From Linnemannia hyalina (Eukaryota > Mortierellomycota > Mortierellomycetes > Mortierellales > Mortierellaceae): a stretch of DNA of 64,000 nt. Numbering within the stretch: position 1 is the stretch's first letter; every line of letters starts with the position of its first letter. The notes below the pieces were generated by a model. It did no database searches, was not told the origin of the DNA, and worked only from the letters and a program-made list of their open reading frames with translations. The position numbers were made by a program, and so were the translations under genes. Of the stretch, positions 11,111-23,900 are shown one piece after another. The DNA is taken from positions 1,550,001-1,614,000 of the forward strand of contig JAHRHY010000009.1 in the NCBI GenBank assembly GCA_019671135.1. Reading direction: 5' to 3'.

Positions 11111-12765
11111 TTACAAATATAACTTGATCAGCTCGTCAGAGACTCCAGAGGGTGTAAGGACACCCAGATCCGTAAACAGCAATGTGATGTAGTTGGGAGG
11201 CGTGTAATCCACCAAGGGGTTGGATCCCTGCGAACCTTGATCCTCCGATGTCTTCATGTGCAGAGCAGTTTGTGATAATGCGCTCGGGGTCACGAATCCA
11301 GCATCGTCTGACTTGGAGTCATAGTCGACGTTCAGTTCCTGGAATGAGAGCGTGTCGGCATTGTACGTTGGGAGGTCGTACTGGTTCAATGGGAACAGAC
11401 GAACAAACTTGTAACTACGAGTTGATGGGTTTTCATGAGTTGAAAGGATCAATGATGGTTAGATGTTGGTTTTTTCTCAGGCGCAATTGACACCTTCCAC
11501 AGTAAGGTCCAACTGATCTCCCTTCCACAATGCAGGACCAATTGATCCTCTCCACAACGTGAAGAAAGAGCCAAGAAATTAATATAATAAACACAAAACA
11601 AAAGATGTAGATCAAAATCAGCATTGCGTAATATGTAACAAACCTCTCAGCGACGGCATAGAAGGGCTTGTTGGCAGCCTTAGCAACGATAGCCATCTGG
11701 TATGATCCAATCTGATTAATCAACCCTCCGTTTTCAACAACTCCCTCAGCGCCAACAAGGACCATGTCGACCTTGTCAATCACATATCCGACCGCAGCAT
11801 CCAGAATAATGGTTGTAGGAATTCCTGCAGCCCGCAACATCTTTGCCGACCGAATGCTGTTTTTTGAAAGGTAAGAAATAAGGACATTAAGACAAAAAAC
11901 GTGGTCAGGGATGAGTCAGAATGACGCTTATCTCTTCAAGCATATGTGAATGCGCCTCCACCACCGCAATACAGCACTGATATCATAATTGACATAAAAC
12001 AAGTAATGGAATACCTACCCTCCGCGAGTCTGACTGGACTCTGTGACAAAGACCTTGAAGCGCTTATGGTTCTCGGCGGCCTTCTGGAGCAAGAGCGAGA
12101 CAACACGGGAATGGGCATGGATCAAGATCGTCGAGCCGTCCTTGATAAATGGCACACCCAACTCTGCAATCTTGTAACGACAGGCATCGGCCTTCTCGAC
12201 AAAACTCTGACCACGGACAATCAACGTTGCCTTCCATGTCTCAAACTCGGCCACATCCTGAGAATTCCTGGTCACGAACCGCAAGAAGAGATCACATCCT
12301 GCGGAGAGTGAGATCGAATTCCGGACTGAGGACTTCAACAACTGGCTGGCCACGTTTATTGACAGCATGAACTCTGACATTGTCGTGGCTAGAGACGTTT
12401 ATCAATTGGTAACGAAGTGTTCATTAGTTCTTTTTGGACAAGGTCATAGAAGCGATTAATAGGCCGAGGCAGTAATTATCTTTTTTTTTTTTTTTTCTTT
12501 TTTCGTTGAGCTTACCGTTGGAATGCTTGATGAGCTCCACAAGAGACTGAATGGCAGCAACGGGCATGGACAGTTCCTATATGACCCGACACACAGACAA
12601 ATAGAAGAGTGTCAGCACACTTGCACTTCCATTTACGCTTGTTGATTTTCTCTTTTTTTTCAGATTCCTTGCTTCTCATTGTCGAACAACATCGTGCAGT
12701 CAACGTACGGGTGAGTTCAGGAGCAAACTCTTGTAGTTTGCGACAACATCGAAATCCTTTGACAT
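11111..12765 (-). CDS. GCN3: Translation initiation factor eIF2B subunit alpha
   Basis: Five exons, 12765-12709, 12576-12516, 12388-12019, 11856-11644 and 11414-11111, give 334 residues (yeast Gcn3 is 305). The sequence begins [15 protein letters not shown], continues with [20 protein letters not shown] and [18 protein letters not shown], and then carries the Rossmann-like half with [39 protein letters not shown] and [20 protein letters not shown]. These are the signature blocks of the eIF2B alpha/beta/delta family, and the length and [10 protein letters not shown] block mark alpha. The protein is a regulatory subunit of the decameric GDP-GTP exchange factor for eIF2; alpha senses phosphorylated eIF2 alpha during amino-acid starvation and stress. 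The conserved core is intact and only the linker before the last strand is longer than usual. The thioesterase-like gene follows upstream on the same strand. Confidence 0.93.
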
Positions 12766-13205
12766 GGCGGAATATATGTATATGTTCTGTAGTTCCTGCT
12801 TATGTGTTTGTGCGTTTTGCTGTGTCCGATCCTCTTGCTCTTGGTTGACGAAGGGTCGATTCCTGTGGAAAAAGCGTGTCGAGAAAGAAGGGAGTGAGTG
12901 ATGCAGTGCTCGACCATTTGCTTTTTCCAAAGTAAACACAGTGTGGTCACCCTTAAGCAATAGTCAACGAGGCGAGAAAATATTGCCACCAATTCGCAAC
13001 TAGACAACGCTTCGCAAGAACGCAGATCGTCAATACAAAAGGGAACGCTGAGGATGAGGAACTGGGATATGGTACAAGTGTATTTGTCTATGATGGGGAT
13101 GAGGGGAATGTTCTACGATCTAGCATGTATTCAAGGGTGGTAGTTTTGTGAAAAAAATAGTTGTTTGTCTAATGTAAAAAATGATGGGTGGAGATCTTCA
13201 CATAT
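12766..13205. other. Intergenic, eIF2B alpha promoter side
   Basis: This lies between two minus-strand genes: the 5' side of eIF2B alpha and the 3' flank of the hotdog-fold gene. I see no gene and no repeat of note. Confidence 0.5.
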
Positions 13206-14318
13206 TTAAAGGGACGCGCGCGTCTGGGGATCCTGGTGGACAATGGCACGGCTCAAAGAAACAACCTCCTCCTTGCCGTTCTCTGTTGAGCAGACCTCGA
13301 AACGGATCACATCGTACTCGCCATGAATCCTCTCAGGCTCGACCCAGGTCCAGACATAGACACCAGGCTTAACCTTCAGTTCACGCTCGTATCCAACGTA
13401 CAGCTCAAAGACATCCCCACGCTTGTAGAAGGCCGATCCGGCTGGGACTGCGACCTCTGCCTTGGCATCGGTCTCGTGGGATGCAATCTTGGGCAAATCT
13501 GCTGCGGTCTTGGAGGAACCCGAGCCGTTAGCATAGTATCCGGTACGGAGTCCAAACGTCAGGACGTCATGAATCAACGACACATAGCGAGAGTTGGTGA
13601 CGTGTCCCAGTTCATCCTCGTCCGATTTGCGCAAGTGGATCTGGACACGGAAGGCATTGGCGGGTCGTTCAGAACCAGCAGCTCTCTTGCCGGGTGCCTG
13701 AGCATTCAGGAACTGGATGGCCGAGGGGGCAGCAAGAGACTTGTCATAGAAGATTCCTGGGGTAGGTCTAAAGAAGCGGAATCCATTGTCGTCCGTCTGC
13801 CATTTCACAAAGACGATCGATCCCTCTGCGCTGGCGAAGACCCGCTCGGGCTCATCATCTTCGTCCAAAGTGGCGTATTGCTCGTCCTCTTCCCGGTTGT
13901 TAAAATCCCGCTTGGCCTGGCTCTTGGGGACAGTCAAGAATCGGTGCTGGAACTGGACGCTGGTGTTGCCGATATTTACAAAACGAGTCTCGACACGGAA
14001 GAGCTGGCCAAAGAGGGGTCGACTCCTGGTGCGACCCCACTCATCGGGCAGGCTGTTGCTGTTCTCGGGGTAGTGCTGATCCATCTTGAGGTTGGCGTAG
14101 CGGACGACTCTGTTCTTGTTTTCGAGGTGGGGGAAGACGGCCATCAATTGCCGGATATGGGCGTCTCTGGCATCGTCGACGAGGAGGAAGAGCGACTCCA
14201 TGTGTCTGCATTCAGTTGTCCCCTCGATCCAGCGTGTGGGCTGTGTGGGCTGGGAGAAGACAATGTGGACCGGGCCGGTTGCCTCGGGGTAGTGTGTAGC
14301 GGAGATATCTGTTGCCAT
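13206..14318 (-). CDS. Double-hotdog acyl thioesterase-like protein
   Basis: Single exon of 370 residues, unlike most neighbours. The centre to C-terminal half has a hotdog signature: FRVQIHLRKSDEDELGHVTN followed by SRYVSLIHDVLTFGL, which parallels the D-x-M/L-GHVNN-x-x-Y motif of 4HBT/acyl-ACP thioesterases. A weaker first copy may lie at VETRFVNIGNTSVQFQHRF, suggesting two hotdog halves in one chain. No signal peptide or membrane span is visible, so a cytosolic location is likely. Residues 210-236 look like a flexible linker (QAPGKRAAGSERP). Substrate is unknown; a fatty acyl-CoA or related thioester is the family-level expectation. A catalytically inactive hotdog protein is possible, since the acidic residue expected near GHVTN is present but unproven. 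Confidence 0.6.
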   Translation of the reverse strand: MATDISATHYPEATGPVHIVFSQPTQPTRWIEGTTECRHMESLFLLVDDARDAHIRQLMAVFPHLENKNRVVRYANLKMDQHYPENSNSLPDEWGRTRSRPLFGQLFRVETRFVNIGNTSVQFQHRFLTVPKSQAKRDFNNREEDEQYATLDEDDEPERVFASAEGSIVFVKWQTDDNGFRFFRPTPGIFYDKSLAAPSAIQFLNAQAPGKRAAGSERPANAFRVQIHLRKSDEDELGHVTNSRYVSLIHDVLTFGLRTGYYANGSGSSKTAADLPKIASHETDAKAEVAVPAGSAFYKRGDVFELYVGYERELKVKPGVYVWTWVEPERIHGEYDVIRFEVCSTENGKEEVVSLSRAIVHQDPQTRASL

Positions 14319-17300
14319 TATTATTGTGTCGGTCTAGGTGCAGGTGTTGTTTTTCCTTATTGTATTGGTATCACTGTCGGTTGCAGTTGTAGCTGTGGTA
14401 TAAAAAGTTGAGTGAAGAGAGGAGAGTGGAGAGTGGACAGTGGAGAATGGAGAGGGGCTGAATGGTGAATGAGAGGAGAGGAGAAGAAAAGAGAAAAAGA
14501 AAGTCGGGGAATGCAAGAAGTATAAAAAGGGATTTGTAAAGCGGGCATTCGGCACAGGAGATGATCTTTTTCTGCTGAGGTGACAAACTGGATAAGGATC
14601 CACGTGATGGATAGCGGCTCATCAGGAATGAACGGCGAAATTGTGTTCTTTTTGCCGGACACATAAGTGCTGGGGTTGCATCCCATTGGCCAGCACTGGA
14701 TAAAAAGACCGCTTGGTCCGCCCTTCTTTGCCTCTGCTGCAACTGTCCGAGAATAAATGACGGACGGAGTCGTCCTTATTCACCCAATTGCTTTTCTCCC
14801 CTTTCCTTTTACTGTCAATGGTACACGCTCATCCATCGCTGCCTGTCTTTATTCGACGACCCTTGACGCAGCTTCTTTTTCTCCACTGTCTCTCTTTACC
14901 AAAAGGAAAATCCCTTTCCCTGCCATGCATGCAATAGCTCCGCCGTTGTACAGTACCTCGTCTGGAGAAGGTGACCTGGATGTGGGAGAGTTGGCAATTG
15001 CCCGGTCGGAGTCGGTGACGGCGGTGCTCCTTTCAAATTCTCCATCCAAAATGAATTGGAACACTCCCCGATCGATCATCTCTATCTAACCCAGCAGGGA
15101 TTCTCAGCATTCATAAAGAGGAGGTACGTGGATGAATTTTTATGTGGGCTAACTACCCTTCTTTCTAGCAATTGCGATAACAACAGTAGTAGCGTTAAGA
15201 GGTGGATGGCTAACGGTGTTTTTTTCTTTTCTAGGAAAATGACATTCGGCCCACAAGTAACACGAGAATTCTTTGACAGGTTCTGTGCCTGAAGGAGAAT
15301 AAAACAGAATTGCATCATTTGTCAGCCTTCTTGTTCGGTTGAGCCATGTGCGCGCTGCGCTAAATCCCTTTAAGAATAAAAAACTTAGAAAAATCAGGCC
15401 GAAAACATGACAAACATGGCAGCAAAGGCACATTAAGGTGATACGATATACAATACTCAGCCGGATGAGGTCCATATTCTAGACCATTCCTTTCGTCTTT
15501 GTCATCTGGATTCGGCTCGAACAAGAATGCCACGTTGTCCCTTTGTGTCTCTCTCGCTGTGTATGTGCGTAGGTCTCACTTGTGCATGGCACTCGGATAC
15601 ATTAAACAGCGTATTTGGTCGAGCGGAATGTTAGATGCATTTCTAACCAGAAGTGAAGGAATGCAGAAATCTATAAGAGTTCATGTCCTCCCTACTTCTA
15701 TGGGATCTTCATTCGGTAACGATATGCTTCTATGATGCTCAATGAAACCCAGGAAGACAAAAGCTCTATCACATTGCAGGAAACCATACTGTTGTTTGTT
15801 GTTATGCACCTGACAGTCTGGCCGCCTCGACCCTTTTTTTCTTTCTGGTCGTTCCAGAAGAGGTGTAGATGAATTAACTGGGTCAATTTGGTGGCGATAC
15901 AAAAAATAATGAGAAATGCGAAAATTGGCAAGGATTGTCATCGGTGGCGAAATATCACCGTTGGGACACAAACAACACACAGTGAAATGATTCGTCGCTC
16001 GTTTCGTTTTTTTCGTGTGTATCCTCAATGCCCAGGTCCTTTTCCTTTGCAGCAGCTGCTGCTTATGAGATATCCAGACTGACTCTAACCAAATGAACTT
16101 AACAATCGGAGCATCCAACGTTCCTTTGTTTTTTTTTCATTTCTTCTTGTTTACGAAAAGCACGCCACATTCAAGTGTAACCCTTTCGCCCAAACTCTTA
16201 CTCTTCTTTGCATGGACAGATGCACAAACGCAAGGCACGCTGTACATCTACATGCAGTTTCTAGAAATGATTAGGCCGTTGCTGTGCGTGAATTGTTGAA
16301 CTCTGATGGGCGCTGGTTCAACATTCTTGGCAGAAAAACTCCGAGGAAAGTTCTTTTCGAACCGCCAGGGCTGAAGCACGCAGTCGAGTTGATTCTCCCT
16401 CAGAAAAAAAAGGCTCCTTGTGATCATACACCCCAAAGCACCAAATCAGTGAATGGGAATACCAAGCACAGCTCAAAACAGATATGGCGACAAGGGTAAG
16501 ACGAGAGCTGCAATTAAAAAAAGGCGCCGTGTTTGATTACATTGCTATTACCCGCCGTTCAGGGCTGGTTCCACTCAAGTATCGTTTATAAATAAACCAT
16601 GGAGACAGAGAGAAAGGGAATGGTAAACCATTGAGCTGCAATCGTTGTACCACTTTGAGCCAGTTATTTCCCGCCACTGTCCTGCACCTGTCCTGTCGTG
16701 TCCAGTCCTGCCCACGATGTCCGCTCATCCCTTGTTGCCTCCCTCTCTCCCTCCACCTACATCATCCATGGAACAATCCGACAGTGCCATCTCACCCGCT
16801 GTTGGTTTGTTTATTTGTTTATTTGTTTATGCGACAAAATGACCATTGAGGGAGAAAAGGGAACACAAAGAAAGGAGAAAAAAAAAAGATGCACTTGCAT
16901 CACGTAAAGCATGGCTGCACCAAACTAACACGAGAGCCATGAGGAAATCAAATAAACAAATAAAGAGTTAACGCGAAAACGTGTTTGCAAGAGGAGGGAC
17001 CAAATACACCACAGCGTCCATCTTTTTTTCTCATCTATCTCTTTCTTTTTCTTTCTCTGGCGTTGGTTGAAAAAGTCAACAGACCGAGCCAATGCAAAAA
17101 GAGGGTAGTAAAGAGTACCAAAGCCTTCTGGCAGGCTGGCTTGCATGTTACGCCCTTCTTTTTTCTTTTTCCGCCTTTTCTCCTCCCTTGATTTTACCCC
17201 TAGGTAAGGGCAAGCATCTGTGCAGTGTGCAGGATCAATGGTCATGCAACTAATAAAAAACCTCATTTTTCCTTTGTGGGGATGACGGTACACACATACA

Positions 17301-19760
17301 CACGCCTCCAAAGGTCACTGTTTAACACGAGTTTGTATTGGTCTGAGTTGTTTTTTTGCATAGTTGAGCGTTAGCTTTTTGACCCAAAAAAAATGTAGTT
17401 AAAATAAATGCATGGGGCATGATTGCATGGTGCATGGCCGGAGACACAATGGCCTGGTTTCTTCAGCGAGGTAAGCAAGCTCTCCCATCTATACTTCTCA
17501 CCCGCTCCATCTTGATGAGATAGAACTAGGAGGCGAATTCTCTTGAGGAACCTTGCCGTGGAGAAAACCCGAAACTGCTCCTCCTCTTACGGCTGCTACT
17601 GCTGATCCTCTCCGAAGAATACCCGTCTCATGCCCATCTGTCTTTTGTTAGTTTTTGCCGCTAAAAGCAATACCATCTCCATTACCATTTTATCAGTTAT
17701 ACAAAGGTTAAAAGGGGTTAACAGCTTTGTACCATTGACGATAAACGGCATCGAAAAAGGCGCCTTTTCTGTTGTTGTCCTCTTGACTATGCTCTTGTTT
17801 AGATCATAGTGACAATGACGACGTTTCAATGGCCATGTGGACCCCTCCCCTCCCTGAGGCCAGAATAAAACAAGAGTGAGTGGTGAGTGAGTGAATCCAT
17901 GGAAGCCAAGGAAAGAGCAAGCGGGTGAGGTGGATGCATGATCAAGTCGTTGCCAGTGCCCTGTGTCTGAAAGTGAAAAGCAGACAAGGTTGATTCAAAA
18001 AAGGGAACAAGCGACTATCAGTTTTTTGTCACTGGCACGAATAGTAAACTAATGGAGCGATTTGATTGGAGGAAATACACGCCATCCTGCTCTTTACCCC
18101 TTTGTTTATGTGTGTGTGTGCGTGTGTTTGTGCTAGAGCGAAAAAAAAACATCCTTGATGTTGTAAACAAACAAATGGACCCAATCGACCGAAAAAACGA
18201 AAGGAAAAAAAAAGGTGCTCAACTCGCTGCGACAAGAGGGGGAGAGCACAGTCAGTCCTCTGGGTCATCACTTTTGAGAGGGAGACGGGCGTGGCCATTT
18301 AGAGTGGTGTTACAGACCCGAATTGACGAGTGTCTGCTTTGATGAATGTAGGTGACAGCGAGAGGAGTGTGGAGGAGTTGGATTAAGAGTATTAACAAAG
18401 CCAAGATATAGAGAAAGAGTCAAGGCCTAGCCTGCAGGTGTAAGTTTATTAATGAGGTTGGCGCAACAAGGGACGAAGGGGAGAGAAGAGAAGAGCACGG
18501 CTGACTTGATTCTGTCCGACGAGACCATTGAAAGCGACAGAGAGAGCACTGAACACTGCTAATATATTTCTTTGTGCACTCTTCACTGTGTTCGACAGAA
18601 GGGCTGGACCGGGTATGGGGAACAGGCGGACGGACGGATGACTCGAGGCCACACAGACAGACCAGACGGAAGAAGACGCAGTCGATAAACAACTCCTGCT
18701 CTTGCCTTGCCTTGCCCCCAGCAAAAAAAGATGAACGGGAAAAAGAAATGATATAAAGAGTCTGTCAAAGAACTGAACTCTTGTTCGTTTTTCTTTTCGT
18801 TTCCTCTTTTCTCTTCTCTTTCTTTTCTTCTTTACCCCTCACAGCTTATCTTCTGCTTTGACATCCACCTCCACTCGTCTTCACAAATAACACACACTCC
18901 TTCCTCTTCACTCACACTCACGTCCTCACCTTCCATCATCTCTATCTTCCTCTCTCCCTCTCTCTCCCTCTCTTTCTTCACTCTCATCGTCACCGATACT
19001 TTGTCTCCCATTATCTAATCAAGTCGTCCTTGTCTATCGATTCTCGTCTGACATATCAAAAAGGTATAACCCTTCTCTTCATTCATTTCCTATCCGTCAC
19101 CCCATCCTTCTCTACCACCCCTCCTTAGTGCCAAGTGTTCTCAATGCCAGAGTCTTTAATACCCTTGCAACCTCATGGGGATTCAGTGATCCCCCTGAAG
19201 CTCCCGACCACTTTTCCTCTTTCTTCCAGCCGCCAATCCTTCCCTCTATCTTTCAGCCGCCAATCCTCCCTCTTTACCTTCGGTGCAATGGTCGATCGTT
19301 CAGCTGTGCAATGGTCATGGCTGCTCGTTCACTCCTCACTTCCAACTCTCTTTACCATCCCCTCCCTTATCTGTCCTACAGTATTATTAATCCATGACAG
19401 GGGTCGAGTGTAGATGGCTAGACCCATATCCAATGGCACGAAAATGGCGTGCTCGAATTTTTTTATTTGGTCCGAGTGCAGTCAACAGACAAACCCTAAA
19501 CAGATTTTCAGATACTATTTATGTGGTCTGGGCCATCACTTCCCCGTGGCTGCACCCTGCAACGACGACAACAACAACACATGCATTGCTCACACAAACA
19601 ACGATATATATGTTACCAACCTTCTCACACTCATCCTCGGTCTCTTCCTCTTGAACTGCTTGTCTCCCTAATAGCTTCGATTGATTACAGAAACCTCCGA
19701 GTGGACACTTTCCCTCAAACAGCTTCACATCCTTCCCTCCTTTCATATCTATCCTCACAC
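14319..19760. other. 5.4-kb divergent intergenic region (thioesterase-like / GATA)
   Basis: No gene is supported. Small ORFs here lack conserved character and codon bias. There are TATA-like TATAAAAAG words on the + strand near 14398 and 14521, a CATGG group at 17411-17437, a CT-rich leader-like block at 18780-19060, and a duplicated CCAAT segment at 19229-19266. The last 900 nt probably contain the GATA gene's 5' untranslated region, possibly with an intron. Confidence 0.45.
19229..19266 (+). promoter_or_regulatory. Duplicated CCAAT-containing segment upstream of the GATA gene
   Basis: The 13-mer CAGCCGCCAATCC occurs twice with CCAAT cores at 19233 and 19260, 27 nt apart and about 500 nt before the GATA start codon. 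CCAAT is the known core bound by the HAP/NF-Y complex in fungi. Function here is inferred from sequence only. Confidence 0.45.
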
Positions 19761-22017
19761 ATGCAAATGGCAGTCAACGAGATGGATCATGACTCGGCTT
19801 CGGCCTCTGCATCAACCACCCAAGGCTTCGAGCATTCCGGCCCTGGTCAATTGCTCCTCCAGCACCGACTTAGCCAACTCCGTAACAGTGCCGCTCTCTC
19901 TGCCAACAGTAACTCATCTACAGCCCGTGCCATCGCTCCTTCAAGCTCGCCCTTCAAGGATATTGCCAATACTCTCCTTATTTCAGGTAACCTACACTTC
20001 CATACACGATCGGTTGTACATTGAACACGTATGTGCATGGAACCTAATGTACTCAGTTCTTCTTCACCTACTTTGCAATCAAATAGCCAACCGTGTCTCG
20101 GATGCCCAGTCTCATTCGTCTTCATCTTGGAAGTCGTCTATCACCGCACGAACCAATTCCAATGATAACGAAGATGACCTTCAGCCAACTCCCGAACAAC
20201 AAGAATACTTCCGCCAGCAACTGCTGAAGCATCAACAGCAGGTGCAACAGCAGCGATTTCAGCAACAGCTCCTCCTCAATGCTCAGTTGCAGGCCCAGCA
20301 GCAGTTGCAACAGCAACAACAGCAACAGCTGCAGCAACAGTCATCCGAGCAAGAACAACGGACTTCACAGACCCCGACCAAGACTTCCACATCGACAAAG
20401 AACGACACTGACCTCTTCCATGATTGCGATATGGCCATGGTCTCTCCTGTCACAACCAACCCCGATGCCGACCCCACTACTTCGAAGCCCGCCGCCTCGT
20501 CGTCTACCTCCGCACAAAAGACCGGCAAGGCCACCAAGCCCAAAAAGCAGAGCACGCGCCCACCTAGGTCGCTCGAGTGCTTCAACTGCAAGGTCACTCA
20601 AACCCCTCTCTGGCGCCGAACATTGGATCGCAAGCACTCCCTCTGTAACGCCTGCGGTCTCTACTACAAGCAATACAACGGCCATCGTCCCCTCCATGCT
20701 CGCCACAAGCCCTCCTTGAGCCAAGGACAGCAACGCGAATCTGCTTCGCCCTACAGCTCTCCATCGACAGCCTCGAGCCCTTCCAGAGTCGTCCCCTTGG
20801 CTCCCAAGAAGGACATTGTCTCCATGCCCAGCTCCCCTGCCACCGTCATGTCGTCTCCTCGATCCATCACAAGTGACCTCGACTCTGACATTGCTGAGTC
20901 TGGTGCTTCGCACTCTGCCAGCCCTGTCCTTCAGTCGTCCATGCCTTCTCCCTCTGAGAGCAGCCACAGTGACGATGCCGAGAACGACTCGACTGCCAGC
21001 TCAAGCGATATTGCCTCTCGAAGCCCACCTGTCTCCCCTGCCTTCCAGCACCACCGTAAGACTTCCTCTGTCGAGCATCAGCAGCCTGCCCAGATGGAGA
21101 TGGTGGACTGGTCCCAGTCAGCCTTCCCTTGGATGCAGTCCATGAGCAGTCCTTTCATGCTCATGACTCCTGCCTCCTCTCAGGATATGTCATTGACTGG
21201 TCCCAACCCCTTCTTCTCGGGCGATCTTTCAGCTATGACTTCGGCTACTACGTCGCCTATGATGACTGGCGAGGTTGGCAACACATTCTCGCTCAACAGC
21301 TCGGTCTGCTCGCCTTTGACCATGCCCGATGAATCGCCTTTGGGCCCCATTGCTGCATACTCGCTACCTCCCACTGCCTTGAACGCCGCAAAGACACCCG
21401 CGCAATTGCTTCAGGCAACTCCCGCCTCGATGATGGGCCAGTCTACTCCCATCGCCACCGCCGCTGCTGCCTCTCAGTCCAAGTCGCTCATCTTTGACGA
21501 TGCTCGTTTCCAAGTGTTGGTTGAGCACATGCGACCCGGACAGATGTACAAGTTCCTCAACATCCTCGAGAAGCGCTGCCACGTCCTCCGCTACCGTCTG
21601 GGTATGCCTCCAACCCAAGCTTCGACTTTGGACCACGAGCAGCAGTTGTTGAACTTGTTGCAGCCTCAGCGCCCTGCTGAAAGCCACTCCACCACTGCCA
21701 CCGCCACCATGTCCTCGGAGTCTGCTAACGCTTCTGTCCATAAGCAATTGCTGCAATCCGCTGACCTCATTGCGATGTTCCTCCAGACGACCGAGGCTAG
21801 CAACGCCTTCATGGGCCGCAGCATGGATGTCGACAACCACCGTGAGTCGAACACCCATCAGCAGGACGGGTCCAACGTGGACTCGCAGTTCTCAGCCCTT
21901 GCTCTTCTGAATCGTGTTGCTGGTGACGCCAACATGATGAGCAACAACGACGCGATGGATGCCAACAAGCTGTGGTCGGCGACTCGGCCTTCGATCGCAG
22001 TGTACGCCAACGAGTAA
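19761..22017 (+). CDS. GATA-type zinc-finger transcription factor
   Basis: Two exons, 19761-19986 and 20087-22017, give 718 residues. The N-terminal third is S/A-rich and then glutamine-rich (QQQ tracts near residues 110-165). A single GATA finger lies near residues 240-285: LECFNCKVTQTPLWRRT, then SLCNACGLYYKQYNGHRP, with spacing C-x2-C-x18-C-x2-C. The 18-residue loop is the longer class, rather than the C-x17-C loop of AreA/Gat1 nitrogen regulators. A run of S/P-rich disordered sequence follows, then a conserved-looking helical block near the C-terminus (FQVLVEHMRPGQMYKFLNIL and RCHVLRYRLGMPP) that may be a dimerisation or cofactor surface. It is expected to be nuclear and to bind (A/T)GATA(A/G) sites. 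Orthology to a named regulator is not assigned. The ATG at 19761 has another in-frame ATG two codons later. Confidence 0.88.
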
Positions 22018-23900
22018 GGACCTCTGCCCATGTCGGCATGAACGAGGATGAGCTCTGCTCGTTCTCTTGTTTCTTGCCGATGTTGTCTTATCTCTTGCCC
22101 GTCGCCCTCCGCTTGCCACAACTTCTACCTTGGTGAGCCGCAGTCTACTCTACTTGGAATGGACTTGCAACCCTACCCGAGACGCTATTGTTTTTATACA
22201 ACACCTCCCGCTCTCCTTTCTGTACCATCTTTTTCTTTTGTATCAATACCTTCCTTCCCCTTCTATACCTTCAATACTCGACGTTTATTCGCCCAGCCTC
22301 TCTTTACCTTACGGCTTCTTTCGTCTGCCTTCCCTACTCTACCTTTTTGACTTTTTTTTTTTCTTTTCCACTTTTTTGGACTTTTTTTTTTTTCCTGGAC
22401 TTCCTCGTCCTGTGGACACGACTTTTTTTTCTTTTGGCGGTCTTTATTTGGTGCCTTTTTCTTCATGCTGTGCCGTTGGTACTTGCAAACTTTTTTTCCT
22501 TTTTTGTTACTTGGGTCTTCCTTTTTTTCCTTCACTATCCTTCCCATTTTGACACTTCACCGCCTCATCAGAGAGAGCGATGTTTTCGGTTTTTTGTTCC
22601 TTTGGAAACAACAAGAGTGTGTGAGAGAGATACAAGAGGAGAGACCTTTGAATTTAGGATTATTTGCGACCAACCCCCATGAGAGAAAACCAACCATATT
22701 AAAGACACAAAGAAACCGGGCTGGGTAGAGGGGAGATCTCGAGATCAAATACTTCGAGTATCTCCACTTGACCTTCCTTCATCTTGGCAACAAGAAGTAG
22801 GAAACGTCGAACCTCGACCCAGCCCACCTCCCCCCCTCCCGTTCCAGGGCCAACGTGATATTTGGCCTGACATTATCGTCCCACCTATGATTGAACGAAT
22901 TTATGTCATTGCTGAGGAGAGGGCTCCTGTTGATACTACCAAAAATCTACAAATATGCCTCTTGTATTCCTTTAGCAATTGACATGAACACTTAAAAAAA
23001 AAGAAGGGTCGAGAAAACTATCGGCAAATGATAGGATCTCCTCCTCTTTTTTTCCCCTTCTCCCCTTCCTTTTCGACTATGATATATCGACTTTCCTTCG
23101 ACATAATCGACACCACCATCAACATCACACGACCTCTCACAACTCTTTTGGACTACAGAATCGACGATCACCCAACACCTAAAATGACATGGAATAGCAG
23201 ACGACAAAGGACAACCCAACGACACCAAACGACACATCTTTGACCCTCGACAGAATTCACCAACACGGAAAGGATATGGACTGTTGACTGAATCGGCACC
23301 TCCCTTTTTTTTTCTTTTCTTTTTTTCCTTTTTTTTTTTGTGGTCGTCTGAGTATATCAAACCCCCACCACCAACAACAACAACAATAACGAACCCAACA
23401 AACCCAACAAACAAGAATGCACACATTTTTACCATCCTTCATGCTTTGCTTTTTCTTTCATTTTTTTTTGACTTCACCTCTTGGCTCAGGCCATTTGTTC
23501 AGCGCCACTAATATTGGTGAACCAATCATCACGCGTCCAGCTCAAACCACTGTTTTTTTCTTTTCTTTGGGTCCTTTGGGTCACAAAAAACAACTGTGGA
23601 GCGTTATTGCAAAAGAGGATTGCAAAAGAAGAGTGAACTACAGAGAGAGAGAGAGAGGGGACTGAAACAACTGCGAGTGCTGGTGAGCAAAGGGAGGATC
23701 GTTTTGCTCGCTCAGATTGAAAAGACATGGTTCAATACGACTTCATCGTCTGTTGTTGGTTTTTATGACAAAATCTACAATTTTCTTTAAGCGTTCTTGG
23801 AAGATAAAGAAGAGGAGGAAGGGGGGAGGGGGGGGGGAGATAAGAAGAATGGGTATGTTGGCCTTAAAGATAGCGACCAAAGAAATACAAAAAAGAGCTA
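22018..23900. other. Convergent intergenic region, GATA / CH-kinase 3' flanks
   Basis: Both genes end here. The sequence is T-rich and CT-rich with several T8-T12 runs (22349-22550, 23300-23470) and a G-rich tract near 23820-23840. No gene or RNA is seen. Confidence 0.5.

Noticed and set aside
13323..14411. 362-codon plus-strand ORF opposite the hotdog-fold gene
   Set aside because: Antisense shadow of a conserved minus-strand coding sequence with biased codons.
14757..15089. 110-codon plus-strand ORF after TATA-like words, with an overlapping minus-strand ORF
   Set aside because: Neither frame shows conserved motifs; both could be chance in a CT-rich promoter region.
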